Positions 1-11,228 of a DNA stretch of 64,000 nt are shown here, in pieces (within the stretch, counting starts at the first letter, position 1; each line of letters opens with the position of its first letter). The notes under the pieces were generated by a model. That model worked only from the letters and a program-made list of their open reading frames with translations, was not told where the DNA came from and did not search any database. The DNA is from Pteria penguin (Eukaryota; Mollusca; Bivalvia; Pterioida; Pteriidae): contig CM068584.1 in the NCBI GenBank assembly GCA_035048485.1, positions 65,823,179 to 65,887,178 on the forward strand, in the 5' to 3' direction. A program made the translations under genes and the position numbers.

Positions 1-106
1 ATTTATTTTGAAAATTTTAATTATATTTGACAATATGATTGATACTATCACACGTTTCTTTAAAAAATTCATTTTATTTCATCGGTTATGTATACCACGT
101 CAAACA

Positions 107-122
107 CCCCCCCCCCCCCCCC
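107..122. repeat. poly-C run
   Basis: An uninterrupted C run lies just downstream of the dead Tc1-like transposase. Runs of C or G longer than 12 recur across the window, for example near 1117, 8881, 11236, 16021 and 39693. Confidence 0.9.
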
Positions 123-189
123 TTATTTGCTTTAACGCATGCACGCATGCTGGACCGCATGGATTGACATAAAGTTCGAATTATTCTCA

Positions 190-990
190 TAGAAATATTA
201 TTCCACTCCCTAACTCATACCACATGTGCTCTATAGGATTGAGGTCAACGTGCTGGGAAATCCATTACATTAATCCCTGGATGTTAAGAAAGTTTAAGGT
301 GACTCTAGCCGTGTGCATTGTCTTGTTGAAACGTCATCGGATTGTTGAAAATTTGATGAAATGGAAATTTGATTTAATGGAAAGAACTCAGACTGTGAAA
401 CGTCATGGATGTAGCGCCTCGCGGTAAGAGTGTTCCTCAAAATAACCAATGATGAATGTTGAAATGTTGCTTGATGGCTCCCCAAACCATGACGCAACCA
501 CCGCAATATTTGTCACGCTCAATTATGCAGTTTGCGGCAAAACGTTCATTGCGTCTCCTATAAATGCGCTGTCTTGCGTCAGCCATGGACAAATTGAACC
601 TTGATTCGTCGCTGAACACTAGGGCATGCCAATTCCGTCGATTAGCAAGCATGTTCCGTAACCAGGTCAGACGATTTCTGCGGTGGCGAGGAGCTAGGAT
701 CAAGCCTTTCAATGGGCGACGGTATAGGAAGCCTTGCTATTTCAATCGTCGACGTACTGTCCTGGGGTGGATTTGCCCACCGTGACGATCTATCACATCC
801 CTTGTCGCAAACCTGTCACGTAGATGACGTTGCCTTATGAAAACGTCTTGACGTCTTGTCGTTACGCGTGGTTGACCACTTCGAGGACGATCCTTAACAC
901 CTCCTGTCGTCCGATACTTCCGCACAAGTCTCGTGATTGTAGGCAAATGGACGTTGAAGTGTCCTGCGATGATGCCTTGATTTAAGCCGG
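190..990 (-). pseudogene. Degraded Tc1/mariner-type (Tc1-like) transposase
   Basis: Read on the minus strand, fragments in different frames line up with the order of a Tc1-like transposase. The N-terminal part has a helix-turn-helix pattern (TITRLVRKYRTTGGVKDRPRSG, split around 946-880) followed by an arginine-rich linker. The middle part contains FSDESRF, carrying the first catalytic Asp, and VMVWGAI. Further down come FQQDNAHG, with the second Asp, and DLNPIEHMW, with the final Glu of a DDE triad. There is a stop near 740 and another near 436, and the frame changes between 430 and 300, so no protein can be made. The catalytic motifs survive, which suggests moderate age. No terminal inverted repeats were located, and the 5' side of the window may cut the element. 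The cut-and-paste role is known for the family; the broken state is seen directly. Confidence 0.88.
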
Positions 991-1200
991 TGTTATATAG
1001 TATTTTTCCCCCTAGCCATTTTTCTTCCCGGAAAAAATGGCTATATAGTAGTTTTTCCCTCCGGAAAAATGACTATATAGTAGTTTGTCCCCCGGGGGAA
1101 ATTTGGCTATATAGCAACCCCCCCCCCCTCTTATAGTCATTTTCCCCCGGGGAAAAACTACTATGTAGTGGACTTCCCCCCAATGTGAAATTCCGGATTT
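985..1200. repeat. Short tandem repeat of CTATATAGTAGTTTTTCCC-like units
   Basis: Units of roughly 35-45 bp alternate TATATAGTAGTTTTTCCCC with CCGGGGGAAA and are separated by C runs. Each half is partly complementary to the other, so the block is rich in small palindromes. A related inverted piece occurs at 2527-2573. The pair could be the ends of one element spanning 1.0-2.6 kb, but I could not define clean termini. Confidence 0.6.
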
Positions 1201-1544
1201 TCTTTTCACACATACATGTAAGTAAATCCAGCTTGTTACCTTGTTAACAATAAATAGATTTCTATTTAAAATAGAGATATCTCAACTTTTTTATACGGAG
1301 ATATGTCCAACTAATTTGGCGATATCTCTTTTTCTTAGATAGAAATGTCTTCAATTTTAATCTCTTTTCATAATACAATGTATATATTTAGAACAGAGAT
1401 TTATCTACTAGAATTTTATTCGAGATATCTTTATTTAATTCGAGAAATCTCTATATATACAAATGGAAAAAAAAAAAAGAAAAACAAGTTCGTTTTATGC
1501 CCCGGAATGAAATTCGCGGGCATCTAGATTTTTACCTGTCTGTG

Positions 1545-1950
1545 ACTCTTACCCTGAGGCAAAAACTTTGACTATATCGTTTGTACCAAGACGTACAAGG
1601 CTTTGAAACTCCACATATAGTTTTCTTGTGATGAGACCTTATATTTGGGACCATGATTTTTTAACTAATGACTTTGACCTTGATGTTCTACGTTTTCAAA
1701 ACCTTTAGCAGTATCTTTTGTACCAAAAGAAGAAGGGGTTTTGAACTTCATATATAGATTACTTGTGATAAGATCTTTAATTTGGGACCATAATTTTTGA
1801 CCTAATGACCTTGACCTTGAAGTGTGACCTACTTTTCAAAAACTTTAACCTTGACTATATCTTCTACACAAAAGGGTGTAGAGCTTTGAAACTTAGCATA
1901 TAGATACTTTAAGATGAAACCTTTCATACTTTGCGTAAGGGACAAAGAAA
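1545..1950 (+). repeat. Dispersed tandem repeat of the GACCTTGACCTTGAAG type
   Basis: About three degenerate tandem units of roughly 140 bp share the pattern AACTTTGACTATATC, TTTGAAACT, CATATAG, CTTGTGA, TTTGGGACCAT, GACCTTGACCTTGA. The same family recurs at 24205-24500 and 61420-61745. I recall this as a common noncoding repeat of mollusc genomes; no function is implied. Confidence 0.75.
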
Positions 1951-2526
1951 TCATATTCTTGTTATCATGATTTACAACATCTGCGACTAGACAAGCCTTG
2001 TCGTAGATTGCAAATCGCGGCACCTTGGTGGAATTCCCTTCTTTTGTTTTCATGTGAGCGATATTGTGATATATATAATGCATCAGTCTTAATTCATTTA
2101 GGAAATGAATGTTCAGGGAATTTTAGCACGTTCAATTCTTATATTTGTCATTGGAACATTTTGATTGATAAATCCTATTTCACTTATGAGGTATTACGAA
2201 AAGTTGCCTGGGATCGAATCTTGAGTCACAGCCTGACGTCATGATTGACATCTATATGCAAGTAAACGACAATTTTTTCAATGAAATAATAGAAGAAAAT
2301 AGCATACTATGGTAGATATATAAAAAAGAAAGACATGTAAATAAATAAAACAAAAACAAAAATAAATACACGCACACACACGCACAAACAAAACACTTAA
2401 CAGAATATAGAAACCCATTAACCATAACACCATCGGTTTGATCCACAGACTATTATTATAGTACATATGTCTTTCAATTGTTATCTGACTGATACAGAAC
2501 GAATGTGTATAATTTCCAAACCGTTA

Positions 2527-2573
2527 CGTAAAGGGGAAAAACTACTATGAGGGGGGGGGGGGGTACTATATAG
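2527..2573 (-). repeat. Inverted partner of the 985-1200 repeat
   Basis: A GGGGAAAAACTACTATGAG segment, a long G run and TACTATATAG match the 1080-1165 block in reverse orientation. Nothing else is recognised between 1950 and 2990. Confidence 0.45.
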
Positions 2574-2998
2574 AGTTAGTTGTAATGAAGCAAAGTTTGA
2601 ATCAGGAGAGATAAAGGCACTAGGTACCAGTATACGTTATTTCTAAAGAAAATGAGAGTACTTTTTGAAAAGCGCACAGGTGAGAAGTATTACATCATGG
2701 TTGAATGACTTGTCTCGCCGATAGCATGAAAGCTACCGCAACCAAACAATATCAAGCAGATATTCAAATCGAGTTATTTTCAAAACATTTGTATTTTTAC
2801 ATGACAAAAAAAAAAAAAAACATATATCCTTTTTAAAGTCCCTGAGTATAGTAAGTAAGTACACGATACGCTAATAATTCGCATCTGTTTATTGCCAAAG
2901 TTTTGTAAAATTCTATAATTTTTATCGCGTCGCTTACTTTTAACAATATACCGAACAGTAGTCAATAAGACACCTCCATTACAAACACAGAGCGGAGA

Positions 2999-3058
2999 GA
3001 GAGACCAGATGCCATGGAGGACAAAACATCCTCTTCTAATCTGTCACACACTCTGGGA
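2999..3058 (+). repeat. Dispersed ACCAGGTGCC repeat, degenerate copy
   Basis: GAGACCAGATGCCATGGAGGA followed by a CATCCTCTTC-like segment and a TGTCACAC end matches better copies at 32806-32870, 35312-35372 and 40172-40232. It also matches, in reverse, 10072-10138. I recall this family from bivalve genomes. Confidence 0.6.
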
Positions 3059-3087
3059 GAAGCCAAACTATTAATTGAGGAATAATA

Positions 3088-3217
3088 AGATCAAACACGA
3101 TGTTTCTGGAGGGACAAATAAATCTCAGTCCAAGTGCCCATGCCTATTGATATCCATGACTAGGCTTGCCAAGGATTGAGATTTCTTTCTCCCTCCAAGA
3201 ACATGGTGTTTTGATCC
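3088..3217. repeat. Imperfect hairpin, arms about 48 bp
   Basis: The arm at 3088-3135 is largely complementary to 3169-3217, and both contain GGAGGGA and a GATCAAA end. The loop is about 33 bp. The size would suit a small hairpin RNA or a miniature transposon; nothing seen decides between them. Confidence 0.6.
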
Positions 3218-3620
3218 ATTTTCTGCCCCCCCCCCCCCCGCCCTCCCCCTGTTTATAATTTGTTGGCAATAAAAGAAAGACAACTCAAATAATTACAGAC
3301 AAGCTCTGACCAATACCTTACGCAAGAATAAGAAGTCCCTATTTAAGTTAATTTTTACTGAAAAATATAAACAGCGTAAAGAAGATTTTCCATAATAGTT
3401 GGCTTATTAAACAAGAACTCAAAGAGTATATTTTAATAATTATGCTTATGGTGCACATACTAAGATTTAGATTATTCGCTGACAAAAGTACAAAACACGC
3501 ACTTATTTGAACATGTACAGTAGATGACATCTCTTGCTAACACTTGTTACACAGTGATCATACTTCAGTGATCTTCCCTGCTATCCTGAGATGTTTATAG
3601 CTTGTGTTGATTGTGATAAT

Positions 3621-3954
3621 TTATGACGATATTGAAACTGCCGCCGTGAATTGATGTGTTTCAGATGATATTGAGTATTGCATTTCTAGTATTAATGCTT
3701 TGGGAAAATTTACATTGATATATACTGTCCCATGTCCGCGACTGACGACGAGGAACATGAAGCTGACGAGGTAAGAACATTTTTCATTCCATGGCGATGA
3801 CCTAGATAATAGAGATGACATATTGTGTTGCTGATGATTGCTAAATGAAGCAGGGTTTCTGTGCCCAGTGTCCGTGGCAGTGAAATTTACGTGTACTGCC
3901 TGTGATTCCGGTATATTAGTGTCTAGAAGTTTTGGCATAGATACTACCTAGTGG
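3621..3954 (-). CDS. Possible terminal exon, unknown protein
   Basis: A minus-strand reading frame of about 108 codons runs from an acceptor-like CTTCCACTAG ending at 3955 to a stop at 3621. It is Ser/Asn/His-rich (for example NHQQHNMSSLLSRSS) and has no strong transmembrane stretch. It lies downstream, on the same strand, of three mini-exons at 7425-5385, so it could be the last exon of the same gene. I do not recognise the protein. The length is only modestly above chance for this AT content, so this is a weak call. Confidence 0.2.
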
Positions 3955-4689
3955 AAGTTGACGAATAACTTCTAAAATATTCGTGTGTGCAACATGACCA
4001 TAATTATAAAAATATACACTTTGAATTCTTGCTGAATGTGCTAACTAAGACCGAAGTGTGTGACTGACGTTCTAAGAAGTAATATGTCAACTTTAGATTT
4101 AAGCCACGCCCACAGGGTGAGATAACAGAGAGTGCGATAACAAACTCTTTTCCAGGAAAAAATGAGGATTTTCCTGTCCGAAATGTGAAAATAACTGTCA
4201 TCATTTTAGGTAGCAATGACAATGCCGCAGTCTGTCACAATTCGATAAAAAGAATCCAGATAAGTAAATCTGTGTGATTGTGTATTGTTGCAATGCAATC
4301 GTTTTTACAAGGACCTCAGTAAGAGCGGAAAGTTTCTAGGAAGACCGTCTTTAAAGCAAGAGTAAAATCTGCGGAATGTCAACTGTTTGCCATGCCATTG
4401 TGATATCATTTTTTTCACCCAATAGTTTGCCTTTTTACAGTGAATGAACTGCAGAATGGAAAATGTACCATACGGAGTCATTTGAGATATCTCGAAAAGA
4501 TACAAAGGTGATAAAGGAATAGTATTAGTTGTATATATAAAGTGAACAATAGCAACATTGAAATCCTGACGACATTATACACTGAAGTCGGACTTACCGC
4601 CTTTGGGAATGCCCAGTATAAGATATAATACCGAAACATAGGAACTGCATTCTATTGTATCTTTAATTTTGAAATTTGTAGGATGCAAA

Positions 4690-5185
4690 TACATCGATAA
4701 GATACCTACTGTCCGCACCACTCATTCTGGAAACTGGAAAATCTGGATTTTCACTTATTTATCTTTAAAATGGTTTTACGGAATTAATATCAATCGGCAG
4801 ATCTTCTTTAGTCTTAACTTTTGGTGTATGTTATATGTTTCTACGAAGAAGCATTCGTGTTTTATAGGGAAAAATCATTTTAGATAGTGCGTTTTCTATG
4901 TTAATTTTGACGTGATGTTTAACATTGAGTATATGGGAAACTTGGCGACGTCACGTCAAAATTTAACATGGAAATCGCCCTATCTAAAATTGATTTTTTC
5001 TATAAAATATTAACGCTTCTTCATACAAACATATAGCATACTCCAAAAGTTACGACTAAACAAGATCCATCGAATGGTTTTACCTTTTTGAAATTATTCT
5101 GAAGATGAATAACTGAAAGTCCAGATTTTGCAGTTTGCAGAGGGAGTTTCGCGGACAGTAGTTTTGTTCCGTCGGAATATCGATT
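4690..5185. repeat. Long foldback: about 220-bp inverted arms around a short loop
   Basis: The segment from about 4690 to 4915 is matched by the reverse complement of about 4950 to 5185. Shared landmarks include CTACTGTCCGC at the outer ends, AAAATCTGGA, TTTTAGATAG and TTTTGACGTGA near the centre. The arms are roughly 75-80 percent identical by eye and the loop is about 30 bp. This is a foldback-type element or an old inverted duplication. No coding potential is evident. Confidence 0.8.
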
Positions 5186-5384
5186 TAAAAAGAGAAAATA
5201 GTGAGTAAAAACATATACGATCGGCTATTGCGCATCAAACTTTTCAGTCTATACAGGCTATACATCATCATTATATCTGAAGCTTAACTGTACAATTTAC
5301 TCTGAATTTTCCTCTTAATACTTATCACTGATAAAGGAACTTGCGGATATTTGTGATATCCATTATCCTAACAATAAGACATGC

Positions 5385-7425
5385 CTGATATCCGATTTGG
5401 GAGTTTTGTCGCAATTAATGAGCTGTTACTCGAACCTGAAATTGGTAAAAGTGAGACACAATCCGCTTTATTACTTCTGTGTATGTGTTTATCATTCTCG
5501 TTATTCTGATACCAGTTTGATACCATTGCTATGCATGGTCCCCATTTTATCATGCTAAACTGGAAGAGGGAGCAACATAGATGAAAGTCTCCACAATATT
5601 AATACTATTCTGTGTTTAACAGAATATTCAGTCATGCTAATATTACAACATTATTTTTTATTGATTGGGATCATATTTCATCTGCCTACTACATTACAGT
5701 CACGATTACTGTAACACGGGATCTCGATGGTCGATCTAATCCTGGCGATCCTTTTACAAAAGTTCCTAAGTCGTAGACTTGGTCATAAGACGAACTCTAC
5801 GACTTGCGATTGTTTTACATAAAGTTACGATTTAAGACGTATGACCAAAATCGGCTGAACATCTAGGACTGTCCTGGGCCCGACCGTAAGTGGTAAGTTG
5901 TATGTCCTAAAAGAGGAATGAATCGGATCGTAGTACATTCGATGTAGGTTAAAGTATTACTATTAGTATTATCATCTTACTACCTTTAGATAAGTGTACA
6001 TTATACATGATGTGTATTTAATATGATTCATTGGATCAGCATAAATAAAATACGGTTAACCAGAAGAAAAAAGAGGGGGAGGGGGTTAAATTATTTGCTT
6101 AAAATTGTATTATGTGTGGTCTTTAGTGTTCTGTCAATGGATTTTCTGTTGTGCCTTTATGTTATTCATAGATGTTCTCTTTATGGGTAAGTATTGATGT
6201 GATAGTAATACCTCTTTACAATTTCTCCCCATGCTTTGTTCTTCCACCGTCAGGGAAGGGGAAACTTTCCCACTAGTGATTTACCACCTGTCAGTTACAC
6301 CCTCTACAAGTACCATTCTTTGGCAGTCCAGTTGATATTCCTGGCTGCCGTCTTTTTTATTAGTAGTATTATCATCATTATCGTCTGTCAAACATCGTAT
6401 AAGTTTTCGCGCGGTATCCATGAAAATTTCCGTTTTTTCATTACCGGAGAGTTTGTTTGCGACTTACGACCCGATGCATGACTTACAACTTAGGACTTGC
6501 GGCTAAAACACTTTTCGTAAAACGGTCCTAGCTATAGTCGTAAGTTCTGAAAATTTACGACTTGGGACTTACGACTTAGGATCTCTTTGTAAAATGGTCG
6601 CCTGAAGATACTGGATGTCCATAGCGGAAATCGTAACCAGGAAACATGCACTTCATTCTTTAACTGTATAAAAGTGAGATATATATCTTCTCCTCAACTA
6701 CATTTTCTAAAGAACCGCATCTATGATCACTGTTTTATTATCATTGAATTATTACCCTTAAAATAATATATACCTGATACTGACGGCAAAGCTAATCGGG
6801 CGTTTCTCGAATCTGAAATTGGTAAATTTGAGATACAATCATTTGAATTCCTACTTATTATATAAGTCTACCTTTTCAGTTTCATATAGTTATTGTTATG
6901 TGTTTTAGCTTTTAATTCAATTAAAACTACCCAAAGTAAATGCAAGAAATAATCTCTATAATAATGGAGGATATCGGGAAAATTGACCTAAATGTAGGAA
7001 CCAACGAACTAATATAAGAAAAGAACTTTCAATGATTTTTAGATTTAATTTAAAGTTTTCTGTGTTAGTATTTAAACTATACAGCATGTGCTATATATGA
7101 TATTCTTACTACATTGGGTTACCACAATATCCTCACATTATGATGAAAGTGGACTTTGATTTTTGTGAGGTAAAACTTCCTTTCTAGAATATATATTTCA
7201 TCTATATCCGAAAGACATGTCATCGATATGCCGAATTTGGAACATATCGCACACGAGTCGAACACTTGATCCACTGCACTACAACGGTTTCTATAACAAT
7301 TCGTTATCTTTTTTTTAAAGAATTGTATCGAAATGCACGTATACACCATGCGATATTTTTCGAATTACACATACCTGTTTTCCTTCGTAGGAATGACTCC
7401 AAGGGTAATTGGTTAATACTCGAAT
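5385..7425 (-). CDS. Three paralogous phase-1 mini-exons (candidate variable stalk exons)
   Basis: Three minus-strand segments share the acceptor TACCAATTTCAG and then TTCGAG: 7425-7375 (51 nt), 6812-6774 (39 nt) and 5435-5385 (51 nt). Each begins in phase 1, ends in phase 1 and is open in that frame. They encode short Ser/Leu-rich pieces such as SSNSSLIATKLPNRIS and SSINQLPLESFLRRKT. The donors are GTATGT, GTATAT and GCATGT; the last is the rarer GC type. All lengths are multiples of three, so each could be skipped without a frameshift. The flanking intron sequence is also similar, so the array arose by duplication. I cannot place the gene's other exons. The phase matches the stalk exon of the gene at 30214-25166, which is suggestive only. 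Confidence 0.4.
5744..6602. mobile_element. Nonautonomous TIR element, about 860 bp
   Basis: The left end GGCGATCCTTTTACAAA followed by CCTAAGTCGTA is matched by the reverse complement of the right end, GGCGACCATTTTACAAA with CCTAAGTCGTA. Subterminal copies of ACGACTTACGACTTAGG-like words occur inside both ends. No transposase frame is present. An exact target-site duplication was not found. It is probably a MITE-like DNA transposon. Confidence 0.6.
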
Positions 7426-7994
7426 CTGAAATTGGTAAAGATCGTCGTGTTTAGATTCGTAAAGCTCTTAGATTCCTACCAGAAATCAATAAGAAACATC
7501 TACTAACCAAAATAAAGGTAAAGGCTATCACGAGGTCCTGGAAAAACCAGGTGGATTTATTTGCTAGTATTTCTCGTTTTCATAAGGTTGTAACGAGAAT
7601 GCCATTGCCACAATTGGTAAAATGTTATGATGGATAAGTTAAATTTCTGAAATTGCATTGTAAGAGTACAGACGGTTTAACAAGGACCACAATCACAGAC
7701 GGAGCTCCACATGTTAGACAACAATTCCTGATAAGCTTAAATATATTTAGAGTGACCGTAGAACTTTCCTGAAAAAAAGTAATAGAAAACCTACCAGATT
7801 TCGTCCTTTGCACAAAGAGATCATCATGGAAAAACTTCAAAACCCACCAGAAGTCAAAATATTACTCGTATTGGTTTCATACTCCACATATAGTTTAAAT
7901 ACTATACTGAACGGAATATCCCTATTGACTTTGTGATGATGCCTTTTATTGCTTCTTTAATATTGTTCGTTCCCAAAAGTTTAATTTCAAAATC

Positions 7995-8100
7995 GAATAT
8001 CTTGCATCATAAACAAACAAAAAAAAAACCAAAAAAAAAAAAACAAAAACAAAAAAAAAAACAAAAAAAAAACCAAAACAAAACAAAAAAAAAAAAAAAA

Positions 8101-8131
<31 letters not shown>

Positions 8132-8192
8132 CAAAACAAAACAAAAAAAAAACAAAAAAAAAAAAAAGAAAAGAAAAAAAGAAAAAAAAAAG
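7995..8192. repeat. A/C low-complexity tract
   Basis: Nearly pure A with periodic single C residues (AAAAC repeats). The apparent ORFs across it on both strands are compositional artefacts. Between 8200 and 9660 I see only an ATT microsatellite and no supportable gene. Confidence 0.9.
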
Positions 8193-9035
8193 ATCGTTTA
8201 TGTTTAATAACTGCGACATCAAATGTCACTTGAAAAAAGTTAGAATAAAATGCGAAAATTCATATTGTAACAGGACTCGCATGATGATAAATTTCAAGCT
8301 GCAAGATTGAAATTGAAAAGCTGAAATATTTATGATGTTCGTATATTATGTTTGGTGTACCTCACTGTAATATTTAATTTCAAATTGAAAACAAGTCACA
8401 GTATACATTTTCTGATAAAATATCGTAATATAGTGAATGAATGTTTAATGACAAATGCGTTTGAATCATTTTCTTTTTCAGGAGTAATATATTGATGTTA
8501 GAATAAAAGCGTCTTACAGTCAATTGTAAGAGGGCATGGAGATGTGTATAGGTAAGTATTTGTGGAGAAAAAAGGGGAATAACATAGGGGAAAACGGTCT
8601 CTGTAAAGGGCAAAACCAAACAAATAGAAACGAAATCACATAGAAAGAAACGAAAAAACAACCGCCAACTAAAGGACATCGAACACAAAGCTAGATGATG
8701 GGCATAATGACAAGAGGGATTGAGAGATTGGTGCAAAAGATAATGAGGTGTATGGTATTCTAAGCGGCAAATGCAGGCATAGGGTATTCCATCTGGCGAA
8801 TGCAGAACATACGAGGTGAGAAGACGGCAGCTTTACAACAGCGTTATACAGTCTTGAAAATTGACTCTTGTCGTGGAGAAGGGGGGGGGGGGGCAGTTAC
8901 ATATCATTTCACTCATTTGTTACAGGAAGGAAACTGCTGGCTTAAGTGTTTAATGTTGTAAGTTGTAACAGAATTGTCGAGCTAGCCCAGCCGAAAACAT
9001 GAAAACATTCTATTTCAGGACTCTCTCATATTATC

Positions 9036-9037
<2 letters not shown>

Positions 9038-9078
<41 letters not shown>

Positions 9079-9094
9079 CTATTATTATTATTTA
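9038..9094. repeat. (ATT)n microsatellite
   Basis: About 18 ATT units with two interruptions. Confidence 0.9.
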
Positions 9095-9667
9095 CTTAAG
9101 GATGACGTATCAAGTTTATTTGCAAGACAAATTCAGTTTGAAAGTTTATATAATACATATGAAAATAAAGAACATATCTTCAGCTTCAAGATACAACTTA
9201 AAATTATAGGTGTATCCGTAATTTGGATTTTTATATTAATTTGATCGATTACAGACCTTTTGATTTTACTTCAAATCCTGTTAAGAAAAGGGTCGGGGTT
9301 GTATCCACGGAAATGAAGCAAAACGCAAAAATTTCTTAAATCTATAAAACAAAGGTATGAACGTAAGTCAAATTTTTTTCAACACTTGACAGTTACGTCT
9401 TCATACCCCGAAGAGTGAAATTGATCAGGGGAGGGGATAGTTGTATAGGGAAGTTGTATAATTGTATAGGGAAACAACCGCTATATACAGAGAAAGCAAA
9501 ATTCATGTGACATGATCGTTACCCTTGACACAAGGGTGATTGTCAATCAATAACCCTAACTTTAAGGATTACATAATGAAATTTATCCCCCTGAACTTGA
9601 GATAAAAGAGACAACCGAGAGTACTAATTCCGCTTCGTATCTGGTTATATTTTTAAATTAATGATGG

Positions 9668-10140
9668 TCATTTGAATACCTCTCTGTATGACAAACGTGA
9701 CGACTTTAACTTCCAAATAACTAACTTCCCGTTTCTTTGTTGCAATATCCCGTCCTCACCTGCTTATAGAGTTTCTCTATACGACGGTTTTATTCCAAGG
9801 GCCAAACGACTGGCCACTAAGTTGCTCATACAGGGATATGTTAAAGAACGTCTGAAATTGTCCCTGAGGAAGTTCTACGGTCGCGGTGGGGATCTTGTAG
9901 GAAAATATGATGTGCCTCTTTCTAGAATGATTGATAATTATCTGGAATGCGACTAAATGACCTGTTCAGTAAACACCAAATACGACTTTGTATACCAGTT
10001 TTGTACTTTCGTATGTACACTTAGGAAACCAAAACTCTTGATTTTGACATCTTTCTTGAAAACTGCTGTGACGGGTGATGCATACAGACAGGAGACGCTT
10101 ACTCTCCCCGGGCACCTGGTCTCATCTCCAGATTTTTCAG
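9668..10140 (+). pseudogene. 3' end of a retroelement reverse-transcriptase ORF plus its 3' UTR
   Basis: The frame 9672-9956 reads SLYDKRDDFNF, then NFPFLCCNIPSSPAY, then FIPRAKRLATKLL, LRKFYGR and VPLSRMIDN before a stop. I recognise this as the conserved C-terminal tail of a reverse transcriptase common in aquatic invertebrates; the clade is not certain. A piece reading SQLIRxARAC, present in the second copy at 38858-39297, is missing here. The 3' UTR (9957-10140) matches the second copy closely and ends in a reverse copy of the ACCAGGTGCCCGG repeat. Everything upstream is lost, as expected of a 5'-truncated, dead insertion. The gap from 10200 to 11200 holds no gene I can support. Confidence 0.75.
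10072..10138 (-). repeat. ACCAGGTGCCCGG dispersed repeat inside the retroelement 3' UTR
   Basis: The reverse complement reads GAGACCAGGTGCCCGGGGAGA followed by GTAAGCGTCTCC and CATCACCCG. It matches free-standing copies at 32.8, 35.3 and 40.2 kb. Its presence in both retroelement copies implies the dispersed family derives from, or was captured by, this 3' UTR. Confidence 0.65.
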
Positions 10141-11228
10141 TATTTCGGGGTTCACAACAGTTCCTTTTTAAAACTTTTGTATCTGTCCTTGGACTTTGAG
10201 AATGATTAACGGTTTGGTACTTTTTCGATATTGATTTCACCCAACGTCATACTTCCATTTTCAAGTTTCCAGTTATGATATGTCGTCTCGCTATGCTGAA
10301 TAGACAGGTATTTTATATATTAATTTGAAAACTGGTGCCAACATATGTTACCGTTATATGATATTGCTTTTCGTGTATACACGAATTTTCTAGATTTGAT
10401 ACAATGTTCTAATTTTGAAGTAGGTAAGGTAAAGTGACGTCAGCCAGACTTTTTTTTTATTTACACACATATTCATTCCTTTTTTATAAGTGTATAATTT
10501 CTTAAGAAATCTAACAAAAAGTATTGCTTGTTGAAATTTTAACGATTAATACAATGACATCCCTTTATAATCCCATGTCGGAAACATTCCGAAATCCGTT
10601 TCATGTCAAAACGCCGGCATTAATTCATCCGCTCCGCTTATTTAACATTTGATGAATATAAATTGAAATCCGCGTTATAGTCAATGAGTTGTTTTCCGAT
10701 GATCCAATGGTGGTCGTAGAATTATGGTCTCATGATATTTATCTTAAAAAATAAAATTAACCTACCGATGGCTGAGTTGTCTGCAGTCCCCCATTGGCCG
10801 TAGCTCGACGTCTTAGTAATTTGAGTTGAAAATATAGGTCTCTTGTGTACAACGCATCGGAAGAAAATAACACTGTGTTTGTTTGTTTCGTACTTTCTTG
10901 TTTATTTTCACACCAAGATAATCTCGCTTTTATGGTAACAGCATATGCCTGATGCATTGCAAAGGCATATTTTGCGTTAAGGTCTCTTTTAAGTGTTTCA
11001 TTAGAAAAACTGTATACCTTTGAGCCATTAGTATGACTCGAATACAATGACCCCTCCGTCTATAATCAAGCATTTGCCGTCTAGTCTATGCCGGATTTAC
11101 CAGTGTATTAGGTACATGTAACTTCGGATGCGTTCGTTATTGCAATGCAAAAAAAAAAAAAAAAAAGAAAACTTTCGTAATAGTTATTAAGTCATACGTC
11201 ATATGTCATTTTTTTTTTTTTTTTTTTT

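Noticed and set aside
7933..8310. Lysine-rich 125-codon ORF and Phe-rich antisense ORFs
   Set aside because: They cross an A/C low-complexity tract with no other coding evidence.
8380..8736. 118-codon ORF ending YYDILSENVYCDLFSI as the tail of paralog 1
   Set aside because: The frame is not linked by phase or a good acceptor; the tyrosine motifs could be chance.
10757..11047. 96-codon ORF as the last exon of paralog 1
   Set aside because: The acceptor near 11060 gives phase 0 for this frame, while exon 4 needs phase 1; in the needed phase a stop follows quickly.
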